A stretch of DNA of 64,000 nt, taken from NCBI GenBank assembly GCA_028714915.1, contig JAQTLL010000002.1, positions 1 through 64,000 of the forward strand, read 5' to 3'. This DNA is from Sulfuricurvum sp. (GTDB lineage: Bacteria > Campylobacterota > Campylobacteria > Campylobacterales > Sulfurimonadaceae). Under the pieces are notes generated by a model. It worked only from the letters and a program-made list of their open reading frames with translations, was not told the origin of the DNA and made no database searches. This document shows, piece after piece, positions 25,766 to 35,128 of this stretch; position 1 is the first letter of the stretch, and each line of letters starts with the position of its first letter. Both the position numbers and the translations under genes were made by a program.

Positions 25766-27893
25766 AATTTTACTGCTTAGCATGGTGAGTGCAAGCATAC
25801 TGCTTGGTGGTGAGCGAGTCGAAATTATTGGTACTCAAGTTGATGCCAATGGTTCTCTTGTCCGTGCAGCTTCCTATCCTACACTTGTCTACCAAGATCA
25901 AATCGTAAGCGCCGAAAAGCTGACATACGATCGTAATACCAGTATCGTTGAGGCTTTTGGTCATGTTAATACTTTTAAATCAGGACAATACCACTCGATT
26001 AGTGAGTATTCACGATTAAACCTTGAGGAAGAGACTCGTTATTCAAAACCCTATTACGTGATTGATACCAATAGCAGTGCTTGGATGAGTACAGATGAGG
26101 CAAGTGGATGTCAAAATAAAATTGACTTTGCCAGTGGAGCGTTATCGGGATGTAATTCTACAGATCCTCTTTGGAAGATGCGTTTTACGAGTGCAGATTA
26201 TAATACTGAAACGCAATGGGTCAATATGTATAATGCACGATTATTTATTGAAGATGTTCCGGTGATGTATTTTCCTTATTTTGGGTATTCGACCGACAAC
26301 ACACGTCGAAGCGGATTATTGATGCCCTTTTTTGGAATATCGAATGCGGAGGGTTTTTATTATCAACAGCCGATATATTTTGCACCGCAAAACTGGTGGG
26401 ATTTGGAACTTACTCCTCAGATTCGTACCTCCAGAGGAGAGGGTATCTATGGAAATTTTCGATTTGTTGACAGCCTCCATTCAAAAGGTTCTATACGCGC
26501 AGGATACTTCAAAGAGCAAAGCGGTTATATAGCCCAATACAATTTAGCACATAAGACACATTACGGCTATAATGCCGATTATCGCCATGATGCTTTTTTA
26601 AAAGAGTGGTTTGGTCTTGATTTGGAAGGTACGTCAGGATTGTATGTACGTGCAAGCAGAATGAGTGATGTCGAGTATTTAAATCTTCAGCACACCAACC
26701 AAATTTATAATGTTACGGCAAATCAAGTTATTTCACGCATGAATAGCTATTACAGCAGTGAAGACAACTATTTTGGTGCCTATATCAAATATTATCAATA
26801 CCTTAACCAAAGTTCGAACAGCCAAACCATTCAAGTACTGCCGTCGTTTCAGTATCATCGTTATTTAAAAACTTTTTTTGGGGATCATCTCCTTGTAAAC
26901 GGAGATGCTACGGTTAATAACTTTTATCGCAGCGAAGGGAAAGCAGCAGTTCAAGGAGATGTCAATATACCTCTAACGCTGCAAACCTCTCTTTTTGATG
27001 ATTATTTAGATGCGAGTTATGTGGCAAATAGTTCTATGAGAATAATTAAATTTTATGGAAATGAACTTCCGGGTGAGACAGGAAGCCGCTATGATCAAGG
27101 GACATACGCGCAGGTAGACCATATTTTTAAAATTGGCTCAACATTAATTCATCCGTATGAAACATTGACGCATGTGATGAATCCGGAAGTGAGTTATTCG
27201 TATGCAGGAAGCCGTCTGTATAATGGCTATTATAAAACCTATCACGATTCCTGTACCGTGGGAAGTACCGATCCTGCATGCAATTTTTATACGTTAAATG
27301 AGCCTAAAGACAATTTAGCATTGGCGCTTAATAATTATCTGTTTGAAGGGGGAAAACAGCTTTTTGTCGATCGATTATCCCAAAATTTTGCGCATGACAA
27401 ACAGGGGAGTTCTTATGGAGAACTTCAAAATGAATTAGAATGGCAGGTCTCAAGTGCACTTTCATTTTACAATCAAACGGCATACAATCATGATCGTAAT
27501 GTAATTTCAAAAGAACAAAATACAGTTCGCTATAATAGTGGAAGTATAAGGGGAAGTATCAGCCATTATTACACGGACACATTGCTCAATAATCTTCCGG
27601 TTTATGCATCGTACTTGACAGCTGATACATCTTACCAATACAATCGTTATTATCGGTTTTTTGGTCAAATAGCCTATGATTATCATGCAGAGGTACTGAA
27701 GCGGGGTGAGATAGGGTTTTTATACACTCAACGGTGTTTCGATTTCGGTTTGAGATTTGTCCAAAATTTACGCCCGATTGTAACCAATGATCCGCTGCAT
27801 AATTCGTTGAATGATTCATATGTTTTTATTACCGTTAACTTAAAGCCGCTTGGCGGATCTGAATTCAATTATAAACTTACTAATGATCGATGA
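25758..27893 (+). CDS. lptD: LPS-assembly outer-membrane protein LptD
   Basis: A 711-residue outer-membrane barrel that inserts lipopolysaccharide at the cell surface. A signal peptide (MRKILLLSMVSASILLGG) leads into the OstA-type jellyroll: YQDQIVSAEKLTYDRNTSIVEAFGHV. The signature PVMYFPYFGYSTDNTRRSGLLMPFFG marks the plug/barrel junction, and alternating aromatic strands fill the remainder. Two cysteines lie near residues 120-132 and two near 500-507, so an inter-domain disulfide as in E. coli LptD is possible. The ATG at 25758 overlaps the RDD gene. An LptM-like lipoprotein gene lies 7 kb upstream. Confidence 0.94.
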   Translation: MRKILLLSMVSASILLGGERVEIIGTQVDANGSLVRAASYPTLVYQDQIVSAEKLTYDRNTSIVEAFGHVNTFKSGQYHSISEYSRLNLEEETRYSKPYYVIDTNSSAWMSTDEASGCQNKIDFASGALSGCNSTDPLWKMRFTSADYNTETQWVNMYNARLFIEDVPVMYFPYFGYSTDNTRRSGLLMPFFGISNAEGFYYQQPIYFAPQNWWDLELTPQIRTSRGEGIYGNFRFVDSLHSKGSIRAGYFKEQSGYIAQYNLAHKTHYGYNADYRHDAFLKEWFGLDLEGTSGLYVRASRMSDVEYLNLQHTNQIYNVTANQVISRMNSYYSSEDNYFGAYIKYYQYLNQSSNSQTIQVLPSFQYHRYLKTFFGDHLLVNGDATVNNFYRSEGKAAVQGDVNIPLTLQTSLFDDYLDASYVANSSMRIIKFYGNELPGETGSRYDQGTYAQVDHIFKIGSTLIHPYETLTHVMNPEVSYSYAGSRLYNGYYKTYHDSCTVGSTDPACNFYTLNEPKDNLALALNNYLFEGGKQLFVDRLSQNFAHDKQGSSYGELQNELEWQVSSALSFYNQTAYNHDRNVISKEQNTVRYNSGSIRGSISHYYTDTLLNNLPVYASYLTADTSYQYNRYYRFFGQIAYDYHAEVLKRGEIGFLYTQRCFDFGLRFVQNLRPIVTNDPLHNSLNDSYVFITVNLKPLGGSEFNYKLTNDR

Positions 27894-27900
27894 GGGGAAA

Positions 27901-29301
27901 ATGAAACTAGAAGCAAAAATCGGATTATTTGTTGCAATAGCTCTTATGGCACTTTTGTTTCTCTCAACACAGGTGACATCGCTTGGAAAATGGGGTCAAA
28001 AGGGGTATGCGGTTGAAGCGTATGTAGAGGATGCTTCAGGGATAGAGAAGCGAACGCACGTTGCAATGAATGGTGTTGTGATTGGTGAAGTACAGAATAT
28101 TACAATCGATGGGAAGCATGTACGACTAACCTTATTAATCAATGATGGTGTGAAGATTCCGGATGATTCATCGGTGATAGTAGCGCAAGAGTCTCTGTTG
28201 GGATCGAAGGTTTTGAATATCGTAGTTGGTGATTCTTCTTCAAATCTTCATACCGGCGGTATTTTAGCACAATCTAAAAAGTATGCTTCGTTCGATCAAA
28301 CCAGCGATTCGGTGAATGCTGCCGCCAAAGAGCTTGAATTATTGATGCATGATTTTCGCTCAACTCTCGATAAAGAACATCGTAAAGCGATTCAAGATGC
28401 GATCATCGCGTTTAGGGATGTCGGGGTTAATCTTAATGGAGTGGTTGTTGATAATCGTGAGGAATTGCATGCAGCCATTGCTAATTTTAGAGCCATGAGC
28501 GCAGGATTTTCTCAAACTGCCGATACGGTGAACAAAGATCTGCCAGCAATAATGGGGCGTATAGATTCATTGGCAGCTCGAATGGATAATATCAGCGGTG
28601 CCTTGGAACATACACTTCCTGAAGCGGTTACCAAATTTGTCGGTATCGAAGACAATGTTAGTACTATTTTGGTTGAAAATCGTACAGGATTAAAGACTAC
28701 CATAGATTCAGCAGGTACTTTCTTCAAAAGTGCTGAAAATGCTTTTGATAAAGTGGATTCGCTTCTCTCCAATTTTACCACCAGTGAATTGCAAGTGGCA
28801 ATGCATACCGATTATATGATGCGTGATGGATACGGAAAAATTTATCTAGGGGCTATATACTTGCCTAATCCGGAAACCTATTATATGCTTGATTTGGTCA
28901 GTGCGGATGATTATTCTATTGATGCTATTAAATCTCCGGGAGCACACGTAAAAGGAAGACATTTTATTTCGGCACAGTATGGAAAACGATTTGATAATAC
29001 TTTATTGCGCTTTGGTGGAATTGAATCTACCGGAGGGCTTGGTATTGATTATTTTATGAATCATGACAAGCTGAAATTTTCGGCAGAAGCATTTGATTTT
29101 AATGCCATTAATGATGTACGAGGGACTAACCCTCATCTTAAGGCACAACTGCGGTATCAAATGCTCAAGCATTTGGAATTGTACGGCGGATGGGATAATT
29201 TTCTTAATCCTCAATCGCAAAATATCTTTTTTGGTTTAGGGCTTCGCTTTATTGATAACAATCTTAAATATCTATCCGGTGCAACTTCGTTAGCGCGTTA
29301 A
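27901..29301 (+). CDS. MCE-domain (MlaD-like) protein
   Basis: A 466-residue protein anchored by one N-terminal helix (LEAKIGLFVAIALMALLFLST) with a single MCE domain (about 35-115: VEAYVEDASGIEKRTHVAMNGVVIGEV and SLLGSKVLNIVVG). MCE proteins bind lipids and bridge the envelope. A helical region follows, and the C-terminal 160 residues are rich in alternating aromatic strands (YMLDLVSADDYSID... KHLELYGGWDNFL), like a small outer-membrane barrel. MlaE and MlaF partners are not adjacent. GAGGGGA precedes the ATG, 8 nt after lptD, so the two are surely co-transcribed. Confidence 0.85.
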   Translation: MKLEAKIGLFVAIALMALLFLSTQVTSLGKWGQKGYAVEAYVEDASGIEKRTHVAMNGVVIGEVQNITIDGKHVRLTLLINDGVKIPDDSSVIVAQESLLGSKVLNIVVGDSSSNLHTGGILAQSKKYASFDQTSDSVNAAAKELELLMHDFRSTLDKEHRKAIQDAIIAFRDVGVNLNGVVVDNREELHAAIANFRAMSAGFSQTADTVNKDLPAIMGRIDSLAARMDNISGALEHTLPEAVTKFVGIEDNVSTILVENRTGLKTTIDSAGTFFKSAENAFDKVDSLLSNFTTSELQVAMHTDYMMRDGYGKIYLGAIYLPNPETYYMLDLVSADDYSIDAIKSPGAHVKGRHFISAQYGKRFDNTLLRFGGIESTGGLGIDYFMNHDKLKFSAEAFDFNAINDVRGTNPHLKAQLRYQMLKHLELYGGWDNFLNPQSQNIFFGLGLRFIDNNLKYLSGATSLAR

Positions 29302-29324
29302 AAAACTAAATTTTAGGGAAAAAA

Positions 29325-31499
29325 ATGAAATATACCATTGAACTGGCTTTAAATAATAAAAATGAGGCGTATGCGCTTAATCAAGTAGCGGCGCAAGCTA
29401 ATGGTGCGGTATGGCTCAAATCTGGTAATACGGTTATTTTGGCAACAGTGGTTGTTGATGAGACCGACTTTGTCGATGAGGATTTTTTACCGTTGACGGT
29501 TCAATATATCGAAAAAAGTTACGCAGCAGGTAAGTTCCCGGGCGGATTTATTAAACGTGAAACCAAACCAAGTGATTTTGAAGCATTGACGTCACGTATT
29601 GTTGATCGCTCATTGCGTCCGCTTTTTCCCAAAGGATTTGCAAATCCGATTCAAATCTCAATATTGGTTCTCAGCAGTGATAACGAATCAGACTTACAGG
29701 TATTAGCCCTTAATGCAGCATCTGCGGCACTGTATCTTTCTGATATTGATATTTTTACCTCAGTGAGCGGGGTTCGTATCGCAAAAATTGATGGAAATAT
29801 CGTCGTGAATCCTACCCTTTCACAGTTGAAAAAAAGTACTCTTGATTTGTATCTGGCAGGAAGTCGTGAAGATATGCTGATGATTGAGATGCAAGCCAAC
29901 GGAAGCGATGAAGCCGTCATCGTCGATATGGGAATAGAGCCTTTTATTGATCCCGTTCTTTCCAATCAAACACTTCTACAGCGCCAAAGCAATGCCATCG
30001 GTGAAAATGAGCTTATTGAAATTTTAGCATTGGCACAAAATGAGCTAAAAAGTGCTAATACTGCGTATGAAAATGCATTTAAGCCTTACGCCAAATCTCC
30101 GTTTGAGCTGAAGTGTGTTGTCAGTGAAATCGATACTGAGATGATTGAGTACGTTCGTACGCACCATACCGATGATTTGAAACGCGGTATTAATCAAATG
30201 GCAAAAACAGAACGATCCACTGCACTTCGCACCATTCGTAAAACGATTATGGGTGAAATGCCGCAGTGGAATGAACATGAGTTGAAAAAAGCGATTGAGC
30301 AGGTGAAACGCTCAATGGTGCGTACTCAAATTCTTGATGAAAATATTCGAGCCGATGGACGTGCACTTAACGAAGTGCGTCCGATTACGATTGAAACAAA
30401 TGTATTGCCAAGTGCACATGCCTCGGCATTGTTTACTCGCGGACAAACGCAAGCTTTGGTTATTTTGACCCTTGGCGGAGCTAAAGATGCTCAGATGTAC
30501 GAAGGATTGACCGATAGCGGTACCCAAAACGAAGCCTTTATGGTTCATTACAACTTTCCGGGATTTAGTGTCGGAGAACCATCTCTTATCGGTGCACCGC
30601 GTCGTCGTGAGTTGGGTCACGGAAATCTAGCCAAACGAGCACTAGAGGGTGCAACCGTGCGTAACGGTCAAACGATTCGTCTTGTATCGGAAATCCTAGA
30701 GTCAAATGGTTCATCCTCTATGGCAACCGTGTGCGGTGGCTACATGGCATTACGTGCAGGAGACATTGAAGTGTGTGAGCCCATCGCAGGGGTAGCGATG
30801 GGGATGGTTCAAGAGGGAGATCGTCATGCCATCTTGAGTGATATTATGGGATTGGAAGATCATGACGGTGATTTGGATTTTAAAGTAGCCGGTACCAAAG
30901 AGGGTATTACCGCGATGCAAATGGACATCAAGCTTGGCGGTATCCATTTGGATATTCTAAAAGAAGCACTGTATCAAGCTGCCCAAGCGCGCGCTCATAT
31001 TATCGATATTATGATCGCCTCAGAAGAGAGTATTGAGCTCAATGAAGGGACATTGCCAAGCACCGAGCTGTTTCATGTAGATCCAAGTTTTATCGGCGAT
31101 ATTATCGGACAAGCGGGTAAAACAATTCGTGAAATCATTGAAAAATTTGACGTAGCAATCGACATTGACAAGAAAAAAGGGTCGGTGAAACTTACAGGCA
31201 AAAATCGTGACGGGATCAAAGGGGCGCGCGATCACATCGAAGGGATTGTAAGCGGTGTGGAATCAACCCCTAAGGTTGAATACAAAGTGGGCGATGTTGT
31301 TAATGGAAAAGTGAAAAAAATCGTTGATTTTGGAGCGTTTATCGAGCTTCCGGGTGGCATTGATGGACTTATCCATATCTCAAAACTCTCCGATGGGCAT
31401 ATTACCCGTGTGAGTGATGTGGTAAGCGAAGGGGATGAATTGATGGTAGAAATCGTCGAATTCAAAGGAAATAAAATCGGATTGGCACGAGCTAAGTAA
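29325..31499 (+). CDS. pnp: Polyribonucleotide nucleotidyltransferase (PNPase)
   Basis: A 724-residue phosphorolytic 3'-5' exoribonuclease and RNA-degradosome component. Two RNase PH domains (about 1-220 and 310-540) are seen, with FPGGFIKRETKPSD in the first and FTRGQTQALVILTLG, GEPSLIGAPRRRELGHG and the metal-binding DIMGLEDHDGDLDFKVAG in the second. A KH domain follows (PSFIGDIIGQAGKTIREII, GxxG loop), and an S1 domain closes the protein (GKVKKIVDFGAFIELPGG ... HISKL). Length and order match the family. AGGGA precedes the start. It ends the five-gene purD-pnp run. Confidence 0.97.
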   Translation: MKYTIELALNNKNEAYALNQVAAQANGAVWLKSGNTVILATVVVDETDFVDEDFLPLTVQYIEKSYAAGKFPGGFIKRETKPSDFEALTSRIVDRSLRPLFPKGFANPIQISILVLSSDNESDLQVLALNAASAALYLSDIDIFTSVSGVRIAKIDGNIVVNPTLSQLKKSTLDLYLAGSREDMLMIEMQANGSDEAVIVDMGIEPFIDPVLSNQTLLQRQSNAIGENELIEILALAQNELKSANTAYENAFKPYAKSPFELKCVVSEIDTEMIEYVRTHHTDDLKRGINQMAKTERSTALRTIRKTIMGEMPQWNEHELKKAIEQVKRSMVRTQILDENIRADGRALNEVRPITIETNVLPSAHASALFTRGQTQALVILTLGGAKDAQMYEGLTDSGTQNEAFMVHYNFPGFSVGEPSLIGAPRRRELGHGNLAKRALEGATVRNGQTIRLVSEILESNGSSSMATVCGGYMALRAGDIEVCEPIAGVAMGMVQEGDRHAILSDIMGLEDHDGDLDFKVAGTKEGITAMQMDIKLGGIHLDILKEALYQAAQARAHIIDIMIASEESIELNEGTLPSTELFHVDPSFIGDIIGQAGKTIREIIEKFDVAIDIDKKKGSVKLTGKNRDGIKGARDHIEGIVSGVESTPKVEYKVGDVVNGKVKKIVDFGAFIELPGGIDGLIHISKLSDGHITRVSDVVSEGDELMVEIVEFKGNKIGLARAK

Positions 31500-31593
31500 G
31501 TTTTTAGCTCTTGGGTTTTATAATGCCGTCCACAAAGTGATAAGTAGGGACACTATCCGAACAGACTTTGATAATTAATTATGGAGACAACCT

Positions 31594-31971
31594 ATGAAAA
31601 AAGTTCTTTTTCTTATGATCGCTTTTGTTGCTGCAGCATTCGGTGCTGACGAAGCAGTAGCAGTTGTTGAAGCAGCTGTTGATGCTGCACCTGCTGTTGC
31701 AGCTGCAACAGGAGACGTTGCTAACCAAACATTGAAAGCGTATTCTATGATCGCTGCTGGTGTTGGTCTTGGTTTGGCTGCACTTGGTGGAGCTATCGGT
31801 ATGGGTAGCACTGCTGCTGCAACTATTGCAGGTACTGCACGTAACCCAGGTCTTGGCGGAAAATTGATGACAACTATGTTCATCGCTCTTGCTATGATCG
31901 AAGCTCAAGTTATTTATACTCTTGTAATCGCTCTTATCGCACTTTACGCAAACCCTTATTTAGTAGCGTAA
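31594..31971 (+). CDS. atpE: ATP synthase F0 subunit c
   Basis: A 125-residue proteolipid that forms the rotor ring of ATP synthase. Two long hydrophobic helices flank the polar loop ARNPGLGG (82-89), and the proton-carrying carboxylate is Glu103 in ALAMIEAQ. An N-terminal signal peptide (MKKVLFLMIAFVAAAFGA) and an Ala/Val-rich stretch of about 25 residues make it longer than the usual 80; signal-bearing c subunits in a gene apart from the atp operon are known in Campylobacterota. GGAGA lies 9 nt before the ATG, and a clear terminator follows. Confidence 0.94.
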   Translation: MKKVLFLMIAFVAAAFGADEAVAVVEAAVDAAPAVAAATGDVANQTLKAYSMIAAGVGLGLAALGGAIGMGSTAAATIAGTARNPGLGGKLMTTMFIALAMIEAQVIYTLVIALIALYANPYLVA

Positions 31972-31989
31972 GTTATTCAATAAACCTCA

Positions 31990-32017
31990 GATTAGCTTCG
32001 GCTAATCAACCTTTTTT
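31990..32017 (+). terminator. Intrinsic terminator of atpE
   Basis: GATTAGC-TTCG-GCTAATC: a perfect 7-bp stem with a UUCG tetraloop, followed by AACCTTTTTT. It separates atpE from the tRNA-Leu gene, which begins three bases later. Confidence 0.85.
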
Positions 32018-32019
32018 AT

Positions 32020-32103
32020 GCGGTCGTGGTGGAATGGTAGACACGCTACCTTGAGGTGGTAGTGCCAACAGGTGTGGGGGTTCAAATCCCCCCGACCGCA
32101 CCA
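32020..32103 (+). tRNA. tRNA-Leu (anticodon GAG)
   Basis: The 84-nt class II tRNA has an acceptor stem GCGGTCG/CGACCGC, D-loop GGAATGGTAGAC, anticodon stem CTACC/GGTAG with loop TTGAGGT (anticodon GAG), variable arm TGCCAACAGGTG, T-arm with GTTCAAAT, discriminator A and an encoded CCA. It lies right behind the atpE terminator and ahead of a c-di-GMP gene. Confidence 0.95.
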
Positions 32104-32229
32104 ACTCTATTTTAACGCCTATTTCAGGTACTTATTCAAGCAACTTCTTTCATTGTTACCAAAGCTCTTCCTTTCTTCTATTTTTTATTTCAACTATACT
32201 TTTCAATTCAATTGATACCGATAATAATG

Positions 32230-32235
32230 TATAAT
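32230..32235 (+). promoter_or_regulatory. Predicted -10 box of the CBS-PAS-GGDEF-EAL gene
   Basis: TATAAT preceded by AATG, giving a transcription start near 32242 and a leader of about 19 nt before the ATG at 32261. Confidence 0.5.
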
Positions 32236-32260
32236 TTAGCACTTTAGTTGAGGATTTTTT

Positions 32261-35128
32261 ATGTTATTGAGTGATCTTGTTGCTTATAAAAATGATTGTT
32301 TATGTATTGAAGCAACATTAAGCGATGCGATTGAGCGAATGGAGTATGAACAAGAGAGTCATATTTTATTGTTAGACGGTTCCATCGTTAAGGGAATTTT
32401 GACTCTTAAAAATATTATAGAACTATATGCATCAGGGGTTCAGCGAGAGTCTCAGGCAATTGAGTTTGCTACGTATCCTATTGTATCGATTCATAATAAT
32501 CGTCCTATTGATATGGCAGTAGAGATGATGATTGACTATGAGATACGTCGCATTGTACTGATTGATGAAAATGAACATTATGTGGGTACTCTTACTCATG
32601 GGGATGTGCTGCGTTACTACGAAAGTTATATCCATACCAGTAATGAAATTTTTCAGTGTCTCCATAGGCGTAATCGCGCTATAACTGTGGAATATACTGC
32701 AACAGTAGAGAAAGCAATTCGTCTAATGCAGTATGAGCATCGTGATGTATTGATAGTAATGAGAGACAATAAAGCTGTTGGAGTTATCACCGAAAAAGAT
32801 ATTTTGGAATTGGTCTATCAAAAAATTCCAAGCAGTGAGTTGATTTCAACCTGCATATATGCTCCGATTGTTAGTATTGGGATGGATAAGAAAATTTACG
32901 ATGCCGTTGAGTTGATGCGAGAAAAAAATATTCATCATCTGCTTGTTTGTGGGGAGGATGACCTTTATCTTCTAAATGAAAAAGATTTGGTTTTGAGCTA
33001 CAATACGGCGCTTGAGGTGAAGCTTGAAGCAAAGCTTCGTGATGCTCGGGCAACGTACAATCTTTTGGGTCTTTCCTTTTGTGAGATTATTGATTTGGAT
33101 GATACACAAATTATCAAATGGCTCAACGCTGAAGCGATGTTAACATTTCAGGTCAAAATAGATGATTGTGTATCACAAATGCTCGGATCAGAAAATTGGG
33201 ATCACATAATGGAAGCATTTAGAGTGCATCGAGGGGTTGAGCACGAACAAATTGAGATAAACGGACGAATTTATGAAGTGACGCTTATGGAGGCAGAGGT
33301 TAATAATCAGTCTATTTTGAAACTTTTTTTGAATGATGTAAGCGATTTGGTACGGTTGAGCGAAGAACTTTCTCTTTCATTAAACCATACGATAGAGCTG
33401 GAAAAGGAAAAAAGCAAACTCTACTTGGATGTTGCATCGGTGATGTTTTTGGTATTGGATCGGGAGGGAAAAGTGGTTCTTCTAAATCCCAAAGGGTGTG
33501 AAATACTTGGGGTAACCAAAGAGGAAGCCATCGGGAAGGATTGGTTCAATACCTTTGTGGTAAAAGAGCAAGCCTCACCATCAAAAGAGCTTTTTATCGC
33601 TATCATCGATGGGCAGCAAGAGATGGTAGAGTATTATGAAAATATCGTACGGACCAAGAGCGGTGAAGAGCGGATTATTGCATGGCATAACGCATTGTTG
33701 AGAGATCAAAACGGAGTAATAACGGGAACTTTTTCATCGGGGGATGATATTACGAGAATTCAAGAGTCAGAAAAAGAGCTTGAACGTATGGCCCATTATG
33801 ATACTTTAACCAATCTGCCCAATCGTCTGTTGTTGAGTGCTAGACTCGAACATTCTCTTCAGCGAGCCCAGCGTGAAAAAACAAAGATTGTTGTGTTGTA
33901 TGTAGATATTGATAATTTTAAAGATATTAATGAATCGTATGGATATGGCGTAGGGGATGTAATCATTACGCAAGTAGCTTCCAAGATGGGAGCATTGATC
34001 CGCCATGAAGATACTATCAGCCGAATTGGCGGTGATGAGTTTGTTATTCTTCTCGAAGAGATTCAGGCGGTTAGTGAATGTGAACGTACTTTACAGCAGA
34101 TTATGGAACTTTTTAATACGCTCATTGAGACACCTGCCGGGGCTTTGAAGCTAAGTGTCAGTATTGGAATCTCTCTTTATCCTGACGATGGTGAGAACGG
34201 CGAAACACTGTTAAAGCATGCAGATATTGCGCTGCGCAGAGCAAAAGAGGTGGGAGAGAGTAATTATTGTTTTTTTACGCAGGAGATGAGCGTACGGTTG
34301 CTGGAACGGGTATTGATGGAGAGAGAGCTTCGTCGTGCGATTGAGGAGAAAGAATTTGTTGTCTATTATCAGCCTCAAGTTGATCTTTTAACCGGTGCCG
34401 TTATCGGAGCAGAAGCGTTGGTGCGATGGCAGCATCCCACATTGGGGATCGTCCGTCCGGATGTGTTTATTCCTCTTGCAGAGAGTAATAATCTTATTAT
34501 TCCCATAGGTGAAGAGGTATTGGCGCAGTCGTGCCAGACAGTAAAGAGATGGAAAGAGTCGGGTCTGTTTCCGGGGAGAATATCGGTAAACGTATCAGGA
34601 AAACAGTTTGAGCGTCCGGATGCAGTAGAGACGTTGTATCAAATTATCATTGAGAGTACGTTGGAGCCTGAATTTGTAGAGCTTGAGATTACAGAAAGTG
34701 TTTTGATGAGTAATCCAAAAGTATTAGGAGAGAAGCTGATTGCCTTGAAAAATTTAGGAATTGAGATAGCAATTGATGATTTTGGTACTGGGTATTCGAG
34801 TTTGAGTTATCTCAAAGCTTTTCCTATCGATAAGCTCAAAATCGACCAATCTTTCGTTTGTGAGCTTCCGCATAGTGATCGGGACGGTGCCATTGTCAAA
34901 GCTATTATTGCTATGGCGGATGCTCTTGGGTTTAAAACTATAGCCGAGGGGATTGAAGAAGAGGTTCAAGCTAAATTTTTAAAAGAGGCTGGATGTCTGC
35001 AAGGACAAGGGTACTTGTATTCACGTCCCTTGGATGAAAAGGCGTTTGAAGCGTTTTTAATTATGGAACACCAACGAAGCAAAGTCCTGCTTGGTTACAC
35101 TAGCCTCTATGAAGGGAGAAATTTATAG
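32261..35128 (+). CDS. CBS-PAS-GGDEF-EAL signalling protein
   Basis: A 955-residue soluble protein. The N-terminal 250 residues hold four CBS motifs (two Bateman pairs: PIVSIHNNRPIDMAVEMM and PIVSIGMDKKIYDAVELM, among others), which usually bind adenosyl nucleotides. A PAS domain follows at about 385-505 (SVMFLVLDREGKVVLLNPKGCEILG). The GGDEF domain (about 515-675) has the intact motif RIGGDEFVILLEE near 589, and the EAL domain (about 690-940) has EALVRWQHP near 718 and DDFGTGYSSLSYLK, so both cyclase and phosphodiesterase could be active. No TM segment is visible. It converges with the RND permease gene, sharing 6 nt at the stops. Confidence 0.94.
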   Translation: MLLSDLVAYKNDCLCIEATLSDAIERMEYEQESHILLLDGSIVKGILTLKNIIELYASGVQRESQAIEFATYPIVSIHNNRPIDMAVEMMIDYEIRRIVLIDENEHYVGTLTHGDVLRYYESYIHTSNEIFQCLHRRNRAITVEYTATVEKAIRLMQYEHRDVLIVMRDNKAVGVITEKDILELVYQKIPSSELISTCIYAPIVSIGMDKKIYDAVELMREKNIHHLLVCGEDDLYLLNEKDLVLSYNTALEVKLEAKLRDARATYNLLGLSFCEIIDLDDTQIIKWLNAEAMLTFQVKIDDCVSQMLGSENWDHIMEAFRVHRGVEHEQIEINGRIYEVTLMEAEVNNQSILKLFLNDVSDLVRLSEELSLSLNHTIELEKEKSKLYLDVASVMFLVLDREGKVVLLNPKGCEILGVTKEEAIGKDWFNTFVVKEQASPSKELFIAIIDGQQEMVEYYENIVRTKSGEERIIAWHNALLRDQNGVITGTFSSGDDITRIQESEKELERMAHYDTLTNLPNRLLLSARLEHSLQRAQREKTKIVVLYVDIDNFKDINESYGYGVGDVIITQVASKMGALIRHEDTISRIGGDEFVILLEEIQAVSECERTLQQIMELFNTLIETPAGALKLSVSIGISLYPDDGENGETLLKHADIALRRAKEVGESNYCFFTQEMSVRLLERVLMERELRRAIEEKEFVVYYQPQVDLLTGAVIGAEALVRWQHPTLGIVRPDVFIPLAESNNLIIPIGEEVLAQSCQTVKRWKESGLFPGRISVNVSGKQFERPDAVETLYQIIIESTLEPEFVELEITESVLMSNPKVLGEKLIALKNLGIEIAIDDFGTGYSSLSYLKAFPIDKLKIDQSFVCELPHSDRDGAIVKAIIAMADALGFKTIAEGIEEEVQAKFLKEAGCLQGQGYLYSRPLDEKAFEAFLIMEHQRSKVLLGYTSLYEGRNL

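Noticed and set aside
31579-31908. Two open frames on the minus strand across atpE
   Set aside because: They are Ser/Cys- or Ala-rich mirror images of the Ala/Gly-rich atpE codons, lack ribosome sites and resemble no protein family.
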